Shown piece by piece: positions 1 to 4,962 of a stretch of 9,136 nt of DNA; the first letter of the stretch is position 1, and every line of letters starts with the position of its first letter. A program made the position numbers and the translations under genes. The stretch is from Chloroflexota bacterium (GTDB lineage: Bacteria; Chloroflexota; Anaerolineae; Aggregatilineales; UBA3940). Under the pieces are notes generated by a model, which had not been told where the DNA came from, made no database searches, and saw only the letters and a program-made list of their open reading frames with translations. Location of the stretch: NCBI GenBank assembly GCA_010092775.1, contig JAADYZ010000047.1, positions 1 through 9,136 on the forward strand, read 5' to 3'.

Positions 1-17
1 ATGTGTATAAGAGACAG
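1..17. other. Nextera/Tn5 mosaic-end adapter remnant
   Basis: The first 17 bases, ATGTGTATAAGAGACAG, are the last 17 bases of the 19-base hyperactive Tn5 mosaic end used in tagmentation libraries. The mosaic end is an engineered hybrid of the IS50 outside and inside ends, so it is not expected in a natural genome. Genomic sequence therefore begins at about position 18, and the window start is a contig end. The beta-propeller frame on the minus strand reads through it without meaning. Confidence 0.96.
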
Positions 18-1929
18 GGCTGGCAGTTTCCAGTGGGAGCGGCCCGACAAACTCGTAGCCTAGCAGGCCCGTTAGTGGGTCGCGACGATAGACCACGTCG
101 ATGAACTGGCTGTTGTAGCGATAGGCAAAGCGCCCATCTGGCGACCAGAGCGGACCACTGCGGTTAGGCAGCGAGGGGATGGGCTGCTCACCCAGGAGGG
201 CCAAACGACCATCCTCTCTCCGAACGTAGGCCCCCACCCCGGGAATGACTGGCTCGTTGGCATCGTCACGGTCATGCGGGCAGACGTAGAGATGCTGTGC
301 GTCTGGGGGCAGGCTGATGCACTTGGCCTTCGGAAAGTCGTCGTAGGTCTCGACATGTGACAGTAGGCCGGTTTGCGGATCGCGTTGGTAAAAGGCAATC
401 TCATCATTGATGCGCAGATAGGCATGCTGCCCCTCATCCGCCAGGAGCAAGACACGCACATCGAAAAGCTGATCGATTAGGCGCAGCCCGGCGGCTTCGA
501 GGGCGACAATCGACAGCACCCAGCGCTGCGCGGGTCGATGCCAGCCTACGACGTAGGCCTGCTCCCCATTCGGGCTGATGGTTTGCAGCACCGGGTTAGT
601 CAATCCGAGCCAGCCGTCTTGACCGGCGTAGAGCGCCTGCGTCTCGATGAGGTCCCCGTCATCCACCGCAAAAACTTTGATCCCACGCAGACCAAAGGGG
701 GGCTCCACACCCGCAATCTGCGACACAGCGATGAGCCATTCGCCGTCACGTGATACGGCGGAAGACCGGATTGCTTGGGCGGCAGCGAATTCGTCATCGC
801 GCTCAAACAAGCGCCGATCGAAAACAAATTGTCCGTCGTCAAGATCATAAATGTCGATAGCGGGCAGGGCCTCCCAGCCGCGCCAGTCGTCGCGCTCTGT
901 GAACCCCATCACATACACGGATCGCTCGTCGGGTGTGTGATGCACGCGGGTGATTCGATACGGACGTGCCGCAGCATTGTAGATGGTCTGCTGCAATGCC
1001 AGGCTGCCGTCACCCTGCACCCGATAGACCTGCAACCCACCCTGATCCGAATAGCCTGAGCTTTCGTTCGAGTAAGCGGTCTGACCATCTGGGCTATACC
1101 ATAGGCCGTTCAACACCGGGAGATCAATGCCAGACGCTGGAGTCAGCTCGCCGCTCACCATGTCGCGACCCCACAAGATGGCCTGTTCATCCGTGCCATG
1201 CCAGATCAGCCAGCGGCCATCCGGGCTGGCCGTCGGCAGCAATCCACGGTAGTCCTGTAAATCCTGCTCGGTCGTAAGCGCAGTCAATTGCCCCGATTCT
1301 GCGTCACGTTCCAGCACAATCAAGGATGGAGGCGCAATCAGGTCTTCAGTACGCTGGGACTGATCTGGCGTGTAGCGTGTGTGGATCAGCCAGAAACGGC
1401 CATCCGGGCTGACATCCAGCAGGTCAGCCCACTCGAAGTTCTGACCAAAGGCGCGCAGGGGCTGCGTGAAGGTCTCGATGTGGCGCGGCAAGCCGTCGTC
1501 GCCCAGTTGATAGGTGGCAATCTGAAAGAAGGAGGCGGGGCGGGATGGCTCAACCACATGGACAGCCACGTACAGGTAACGTCCATCGGGGCTGACAACC
1601 AATGAGCCGCCATGATGCAGGGGATCAGCGGGGTCAGCGGCGGTGACCTGATCAATTAATCGTAGGTCGCGGCTGTCGGCATCGACTCCGAACAAGCTGA
1701 TCGTGGCATCGGTGCCGCTCAACGCATAGACCCGCTGATCATCCGGACTGAATGCCACCGACTCGACCTGCTCAAGGCCGGGCAATCCACCCTGGCCATC
1801 CTCGACAACATCGATCAGGGTCAACTCCGGCGGATCAACGACGATTGCAGGGCCAGCCGGGCCGGGCGCGCAAGCCACCATCGAAATCAATGCAATGCCG
1901 AGCCACGTGAGAATCCGTTTGAGCCGCAT
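18..1929 (-). CDS. beta-propeller (lactonase/YVTN-like) lipoprotein, 3' end missing
   Basis: An uninterrupted minus-strand frame runs from ATG at 1929-1927 to the contig end, giving 637 clean codons and no stop. AGGAG (1940-1936) lies 6 nt before the ATG. The N-terminus has K/R residues, a hydrophobic stretch and a lipobox M-V-A-C at residues 17-20, so it should be a lipid-anchored extracytoplasmic protein. The body carries about eleven copies of a blade motif of the type S-P-D-G-R-x-L-Y-V, near residues 61, 113, 174, 235, 279, 332, 393, 452, 497, 541 and 596. Spacing is 44-61 residues. This is typical of YVTN/6-phosphogluconolactonase-like or WD40-type propellers. Eleven or more units exceed one 7- or 8-blade ring, so two propellers are possible. 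Blades near 332, 393, 497 and 541 are degenerate. Such proteins are usually binding scaffolds; no catalytic function can be assigned. It is divergently transcribed from the secreted gene at 2051. Confidence 0.9.
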
Positions 1930-1942
1930 GGGCCGCTCCTGG

Positions 1943-1968
1943 TTCACAGGTTTTACAGATGATTTACA
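1943..1968 (+). promoter_or_regulatory. three TTHAYA direct repeats, possible response-regulator site
   Basis: TTCACA (1943-1948), TTTACA (1952-1957) and TTTACA (1963-1968) lie in the same orientation, spaced 3 and 5 nt apart, so the last two start 11 bp (one helical turn) apart. The arrangement resembles the tandem TT(A/C/T)A(C/T)A PHO box bound by PhoP-type OmpR-family regulators in Bacillus. The third copy also serves as the proposed -35 of the plus-strand promoter. Regulator identity is inference only. Confidence 0.35.
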
Positions 1969-1992
1969 AGTGCGTAGACCTTTCGTTATAGC
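1963..1992 (+). promoter_or_regulatory. candidate promoter for the duplicated-domain secreted gene
   Basis: TTTACA (1963-1968, 5/6 to the -35 consensus) and TATAGC (1987-1992, 4/6) are separated by 18 bp. Transcription would begin near 2000, leaving a leader of about 50 nt before the AGGAG at 2035-2039. The -10 match is modest. A minus-strand promoter for the divergent lipoprotein must lie in the same 121-bp gap, but I could not identify one with confidence. Confidence 0.4.
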
Positions 1993-2050
1993 TGGATTGT
2001 ATCGTAGGAAGTGTAAGAGAATGTACACACACATAGGAGCAAAAACACAC

Positions 2051-2989
2051 ATGAAGTCTTTCCGCATTTCTGTTCTGCTGCTGTCGATCCTGGCGCTAGG
2101 CGCTCTGATCTTCAGCCCGGCCACCCCCGTCGCTGCGGATGAAAGCAGCACCGAAGCCTCGTTCGATAACATCGAGTACGTTTACGATCGCTTCTTGCTC
2201 TTCGCTGATGGCGTCCAACTGCGCCTGGATGGCGATGTCGCTCAGGCCGAGTTCTGGCAAAGCGAGATCGACCTGTGGACGGCCCTCGACCACGACACCA
2301 CTGAATTGCAAGCCGCCCTCGACATCTTTGTCGCCTCCATCCCAGAAGGTCAAGCGCTGCTCGACCAGGGCCTTGAGGTGATGACTGCTGAGGACAATGG
2401 CTTCGACGAGACCGGCGAGGTCACCGATCTGTTAACCGCTCGCCTGACCCTCCGCCAGGCCTACCCGCTGCTGCTGGGTGCGGATCGCAGCTCGCGTGAT
2501 GCTCAATACGCCTACCGCGACATCCTGTTGGACTGGCGCGTCGAGACCTTCGAGCTGACCGGCGAGAACGTCAGCGACTTCAACATTGAGCGTCTGGAGC
2601 TGCTGCTGCAAGAGTCACTGCTCTACGCCGATGGGGTTGCCCTGCGCATTCCGCAGGCCGAAGAACGGGCCGAGGGCTGGGAAGCTCAGATCGATGGCTA
2701 TGAGGAGCAGGGCTTCGATGTGGCCAGCTTGCGCGAAGCGCTGGCCGCCTATGAGGCAGCCATCCCGACTACCCAGAGCGATCTGGATGCAGCCAATGTC
2801 ATCCTGACCGACCCGGCTGGCTACGATGAGAACGGCGCGGTGGTCGATCCACTCGTGGCACGCGACACCTTGCGCGAAGCCTATCCGCTGCTGCAAGCAG
2901 CCGATCGCGGCTTGCGCGATGCCAAGTTCGCCTACGAAGATGCGCTGCTGAACTGGCGCGTTGAGAACCTGATCGAAGACGCTGAGTAA
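2051..2989 (+). CDS. secreted protein with two tandem ~130-residue helical domains
   Basis: 312 residues from ATG 2051, which has AGGAG at 2035-2039. An in-frame ATG at 1895 is rejected because it lies inside the divergent gene and lacks a signal peptide. The N-terminus is a classic Sec signal: K2/R5, hydrophobic residues 7-21 and a predicted signal peptidase I site V-A-A/D after residue 29, with no lipobox. The mature part contains two homologous copies, about residues 38-167 and 177-307, offset by about 140. Shared anchors are ADGVxLR (52 and 193), LR(Q/E)AYPLL (134 and 274), ADRxxRDAxxAY (144 and 284) and (D/N)WRVE (161 and 301). Both copies are Ala/Leu/Glu/Asp-rich and look fully helical and acidic. 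I recognise no named family, so the function is unknown. It is monocistronic, ending at the terminator at 3048-3079. Confidence 0.88.
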   Translation: MKSFRISVLLLSILALGALIFSPATPVAADESSTEASFDNIEYVYDRFLLFADGVQLRLDGDVAQAEFWQSEIDLWTALDHDTTELQAALDIFVASIPEGQALLDQGLEVMTAEDNGFDETGEVTDLLTARLTLRQAYPLLLGADRSSRDAQYAYRDILLDWRVETFELTGENVSDFNIERLELLLQESLLYADGVALRIPQAEERAEGWEAQIDGYEEQGFDVASLREALAAYEAAIPTTQSDLDAANVILTDPAGYDENGAVVDPLVARDTLREAYPLLQAADRGLRDAKFAYEDALLNWRVENLIEDAE

Positions 2990-3047
2990 TCGCTAGACAG
3001 GCAGTTTCCTCTGTTCGTCGCATGACGACGCGCAGTTTCTCCCACTG

Positions 3048-3079
3048 GGCCACCCTCTCGTCAAGGGTGGCCTATTTTT
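3048..3079 (+). terminator. rho-independent terminator after the secreted duplicated-domain gene
   Basis: A perfect 9-bp stem pairs GGCCACCCT (3048-3056) with AGGGTGGCC (3064-3072) around a 7-nt loop. It is followed at once by TATTTTT (3073-3079). It lies 59 nt beyond the stop at 2989 and insulates the hydrogenase-maturation gene that follows. Confidence 0.92.
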
Positions 3080-3094
3080 CTGTGGGCCATTCGG

Positions 3095-3100
3095 TATCAT
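3095..3100 (+). promoter_or_regulatory. -10-like TATCAT just before the protease gene, possible leaderless start
   Basis: TATCAT (4/6 to TATAAT) ends 6 nt before the ATG at 3107, so transcription would begin at or next to the A of the start codon. No convincing -35 is present; the expected position falls in the T-tract of the preceding terminator. No Shine-Dalgarno sequence precedes the ATG, which fits a leaderless mRNA. Confidence 0.4.
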
Positions 3101-3106
3101 TGAAAG

Positions 3107-3562
3107 ATGCCAAAAGAACAGACGACCCTGATTATCGGTTATGGCAATCCCCTTCGTCAGGATGATGGGCTTGGGCAAGTCGTGGCGGAACGCTTGCAGG
3201 CGGTCGATTGGGCGAGTTCGGTTGCGGTGATGGCCGTCCACCAACTGACGATTGATCTTGCTGAAGAGGCCTCACAAGTCGATCGGTTGATCTTGATTGA
3301 TGCAGCCCAGGGCGACCCGCCCGCTGCGCTATCCGTTGAGACCATCCAAGCCGATCAGGCAGCGTTCGACCCCTTTTCGCACTACGTCACGCCGAGCGCG
3401 CTGCTGGCTGCTACAGCAGCGATCTATGGACGGACGCCAGTCTGCACGCTGCTGACCATCAATGCGTTGAGCTTGGAAATTGGGGAGGGCTTATCGCCAG
3501 TTGTGGCGGCTCGCTTACCTGAACTGCTTGAGCAGGTGAAGGCTCTGGTCGATGCAAGCTAA
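3107..3562 (+). CDS. hydrogenase maturation protease-family protein (HycI/HybD/HupD type)
   Basis: 151 residues, the usual size for this nickel-dependent endopeptidase family (peptidase M52). Members clip the C-terminal tail of the [NiFe]-hydrogenase large subunit after nickel insertion, in the cytoplasm. The N-terminal signature GYGNPLRQDDGLG spans residues 11-23. The three expected metal-contacting residues are visible: D20 in the signature, D65 in LILIDAAQGD, and H92 in DPFSHYVTP. The central HQLTIDLAEE (45-54) also fits the family. No hydrogenase structural or hyp gene is in the window, so it is an orphan here; its substrate could be elsewhere or it could be a repurposed homologue. There is no clear ribosome-binding site. 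Its stop overlaps the stop of the convergent gene, with no terminator between. Confidence 0.9.
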   Translation: MPKEQTTLIIGYGNPLRQDDGLGQVVAERLQAVDWASSVAVMAVHQLTIDLAEEASQVDRLILIDAAQGDPPAALSVETIQADQAAFDPFSHYVTPSALLAATAAIYGRTPVCTLLTINALSLEIGEGLSPVVAARLPELLEQVKALVDAS

Positions 3563-3942
3563 GCTACCAGATCATCGAGGTTGGTATCGATTTGGAGATA
3601 GGCAAGGGCTTCTTCGAAGGTGTCGAAGAACAAGATGGGATAGAACAGCCGCGAATAGATCGCCCCGATCAGACGCGACACGGCGCTGGGGGCTACGATC
3701 ACAGACTGCATGATCAATGGATGGCGCGTTCTTGCGAGGTCGCCCAGGTGACCGAGCATATTGCCCCGCAGCTTGCCGACCTTGCGGTGGTCTTGCACCA
3801 CGGCAACCTCATGATCTGCGGTGTCTAGCATCGCATTCAGGTCTTCCATGCGTGCAAGAATGTCCTCGACTGTATAGTCGCCAATATGTTGAACCAGGAC
3901 AGCTGTCCGGGCAGAGTCGAGCCAACGAATCGTTGTAGACAT
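3559..3942 (-). CDS. hypothetical protein, STAS/SpoIIAA-like in appearance
   Basis: 127 residues from ATG 3942-3940. A longer in-frame start at 4014 would add 24 residues of unlikely, Cys-containing sequence. No start here has a good Shine-Dalgarno, so the N-terminus is uncertain. The chain alternates short hydrophobic strands and amphipathic helices: strand VLVQHIG (residues 15-21), helix VEDILARMEDLNAML (24-38), strand VAVVQDHR (46-53), strand SVIVAP (79-84) and a terminal FFDTFEEALAYL. This order and the D-x-x-E-E-A-L-x-x-L ending resemble STAS-like or SpoIIAA-like domains, a weak fold-level guess. No signal peptide is seen. It converges on the maturation protease with a 4-base stop overlap (3559-3562). 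Confidence 0.7.
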   Translation of the reverse strand: MSTTIRWLDSARTAVLVQHIGDYTVEDILARMEDLNAMLDTADHEVAVVQDHRKVGKLRGNMLGHLGDLARTRHPLIMQSVIVAPSAVSRLIGAIYSRLFYPILFFDTFEEALAYLQIDTNLDDLVA

Positions 3943-4056
3943 GTTAGATAGATGGATCAGCCCAAAGCTACAATCGTTCATCTGAAGATAGCAGGTCCGT
4001 GATCGGGAGGCCATTAAACCACGTCGGAACGCGCCCGATTGGCTTCCTTAGAAATG

Positions 4057-4085
4057 CAAAACCCCCGATCGTCATGATCAGGGGC
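4057..4085 (-). terminator. rho-independent terminator of the cold-shock gene
   Basis: On the minus strand CCCC-T-GATC (4084-4076) pairs with GATC-GGGG (4070-4063), with one bulged base and a 5-nt loop. It is followed by GGTTTTGC, so the U-tract is short. It sits about 33 nt after the csp stop. Confidence 0.7.
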
Positions 4086-4105
4086 TTGCTGAGTCGATGT
4101 AATTG

Positions 4106-4123
4106 GCCTAGCTTGCGCTAGAC
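4106..4123 (-). other. GNRA-loop hairpin spanning the csp stop codon
   Basis: In the minus-strand RNA, GUCUAGC (4123-4117) pairs with GCUAGGC (4112-4106) around a GCAA tetraloop, with one U-G wobble. The stop UAG (4120-4118) is inside the 5' arm. It lies upstream of the terminator and could stabilise the 3' end of the mRNA; that role is inference. Confidence 0.5.
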
Positions 4124-4333
4124 TTTGGTCACATTGGCAGCCTGCGGTCCCTTTTGGCCCTGTTGGACGGTCATCTCAACCCGGTCGCCCTCATTGAGCT
4201 CACGGTAGCCGGACATCTGGATGGCGCTGTGATGTACAAATACATCCTTGCCACCGCCGTCGGGCGCGATGAAACCATAGCCCTTGGTGCTGTTGAACCA
4301 TTTGACGGTGCCTGTTACACGTTCTTCTGACAA
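4118..4333 (-). CDS. csp: cold-shock domain protein (CspA family)
   Basis: 71 residues, within the normal 65-75 residue range of bacterial Csp proteins. It binds single-stranded RNA/DNA and acts as an RNA chaperone. The RNP1 motif KGYGFIAP is at residues 17-24 and RNP2 DVFVHHSAI at 30-38, preceded by the typical GTVKWFNSTKG start of the five-stranded OB fold. The start is TTG at 4333-4331, fixed by the strong AAGGAG at 4348-4343, 9 nt upstream; a rare start may temper translation. The gene has its own promoter about 130 nt upstream and a long structured leader, as expected for cold-shock genes controlled after transcription. The terminator at 4057-4085 makes it monocistronic. Family assignment is secure; cold induction of this copy is not shown. 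Confidence 0.97.
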   Translation of the reverse strand: MSEERVTGTVKWFNSTKGYGFIAPDGGGKDVFVHHSAIQMSGYRELNEGDRVEMTVQQGQKGPQAANVTKV

Positions 4334-4404
4334 GGGTACTTTCTCCTTACCCTAAATGAAATGCACTTCACCAGCAAGGAACCGCCTTCCGTGGCCACTC
4401 TACT

Positions 4405-4418
4405 TACCCCGAAGGGTA
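4405..4418 (-). other. C(UUCG)G tetraloop hairpin in the csp leader
   Basis: The minus-strand RNA reads UACCC-UUCG-GGGUA, a 5-bp stem closed by the exceptionally stable C(UUCG)G loop. Its 3' edge is about 57 nt upstream of the Shine-Dalgarno. A second near-palindrome, TGAAATGCACTTCA on the plus strand (4357-4370), lies between it and the Shine-Dalgarno. Together they suggest a folded leader. Confidence 0.6.
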
Positions 4419-4463
4419 CGAACTGTCTCACAAAGGTCATGCTTCCTGCGGGTATTCGGGACC

Positions 4464-4492
4464 ATAATACCCCTGAAACGAGTCTGATACAA
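4464..4492 (-). promoter_or_regulatory. promoter of the cold-shock gene with a dyad over the -10
   Basis: On the minus strand TTGTAT (4492-4487) and TATTAT (4469-4464, 5/6 to consensus) are separated by exactly 17 bp. Transcription would start near 4457, giving a leader of about 120 nt. The -10 overlaps one arm of an inverted repeat, GGGTATT (4450-4456) and AATACCC (4466-4472), a possible operator or 5'-end hairpin. The -35 is weak (3/6). Confidence 0.6.
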
Positions 4493-4529
4493 AAACTGCT
4501 AAGGCTCGAGGGAAGAGGTCATGACACCG

Positions 4530-4567
4530 AAAAACCAAACAAGCCGACCGCGAGATGGGCCGGCTTG
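4530..4567 (-). terminator. rho-independent terminator after tRNA-fMet
   Basis: On the minus strand CAAGCCGGCC (4567-4558) pairs with GGTCGGCTTG (4549-4540), a 10-bp stem with one G-U wobble, followed by TTTGGTTTTT (4539-4530). The wobble pairs only in minus-strand RNA, which fixes the direction. It lies 11 nt beyond the tRNA. Confidence 0.85.
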
Positions 4568-4577
4568 ATGATTTGAG

Positions 4578-4649
4578 TAGCGGGGGCAGGATTCGAACCT
4601 ACGACCTCCGGGTTATGAGCCCGACGAGCTGCCACTGCTCTACCCCGCA
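4578..4649 (-). tRNA. initiator tRNA-fMet (anticodon CAU)
   Basis: A 72-nt gene folds into a full cloverleaf with anticodon CAU at nucleotides 34-36. It is the initiator rather than elongator Met or the tRNA-Ile precursor: the anticodon stem has the three consecutive G-C pairs (GGG/CCC), the D stem has the A11-U24 pair typical of bacterial initiators, and position 1 is not Watson-Crick paired to 72. Here the 1-72 pair reads as U-U instead of the usual C-A, still an unpaired end suited to formylation. The T arm has the normal TTCGAAT loop. CCA is not encoded: A73 is followed by CTC, so CCA must be added enzymatically. Flanking promoter and terminator make a complete unit. Confidence 0.96.
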
Positions 4650-4660
4650 GCGTAAAAGGT

Positions 4661-4688
4661 ATTATAGCACAATAATGACACACGTCAA
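4661..4688 (-). promoter_or_regulatory. strong sigma70-type promoter of tRNA-fMet
   Basis: On the minus strand TTGACG (4688-4683, 5/6) and a perfect TATAAT (4666-4661) are separated by 16 bp. The -10 ends 11 nt before the tRNA, leaving a short 5' leader. The -35 begins only 15 bp past the stop of the 79-residue gene, with no terminator between, so transcripts from upstream probably read into the tRNA too. Confidence 0.9.
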
Positions 4689-4703
4689 ATTACAGTAGGG
4701 CGA

Positions 4704-4943
4704 TTATTCGAACCAGCTGTAGGATTGCAGCGTGTCTGCGTCGGCTTCTTGATAGAAGCTGGGGGCAAGCTGGTCCTCGACCTGCTGCATCACATCATGA
4801 AGCAGCAGCCACTCACGATGTGTGAGTTCAAGCGTATGGTTTGGACCATCGCCCATCTGCACGGTTAGGTATACTACGCGTGGGCTGACCTCGAACTGCA
4901 AGCCGTCCCCTTTACGGTCCACAAGTGTGTAGGTACTTTGCAC
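4704..4943 (-). CDS. small hypothetical protein, 79 residues
   Basis: The start is GTG 4943-4941 with purine-rich GGAAAGGG (4957-4950) 6 nt upstream. No family is recognised. The sequence begins with predicted beta strands (STYTLVDR, QFEVSPRVVYLTVQMG) and continues into an amphipathic helix around LTHREWLLLHDVMQQVEDQL (residues 40-59), with an acidic, aromatic end (SYSWFE). No signal peptide or membrane segment is seen, so it should be cytoplasmic. It lies 19 nt downstream of the M50-like gene on the same strand and has no promoter of its own that I can see, so the two are probably co-transcribed. Confidence 0.75.
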   Translation of the reverse strand: MQSTYTLVDRKGDGLQFEVSPRVVYLTVQMGDGPNHTLELTHREWLLLHDVMQQVEDQLAPSFYQEADADTLQSYSWFE

Positions 4944-4962
4944 TGCGTTCCCTTTCCGTCGC

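Noticed and set aside
1..17. Genuine Tn5/IS50 insertion
   Set aside because: The sequence is the engineered mosaic end, not a natural IS50 end, and it lies exactly at the contig edge.
538..1605. Several plus-strand open frames of 70-105 codons
   Set aside because: They lie wholly antisense to the continuous propeller frame, have no family motifs, and their amino-acid patterns mirror the repeated blade codons.
1895..2050. Upstream in-frame ATG at 1895 for the secreted gene
   Set aside because: It overlaps the divergent lipoprotein start, crosses the promoter and repeat region, and would bury the signal peptide. The ATG at 2051 has a Shine-Dalgarno and begins a clean signal.
4361..4576. Plus-strand 71-codon frame
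   Set aside because: It runs antisense over the csp leader, csp promoter and tRNA terminator, with no Shine-Dalgarno and no coding character.
4578..4649. Elongator tRNA-Met or CAU-anticodon tRNA-Ile
   Set aside because: Three G-C pairs in the anticodon stem, A11-U24 and an unpaired 1-72 end identify the initiator.
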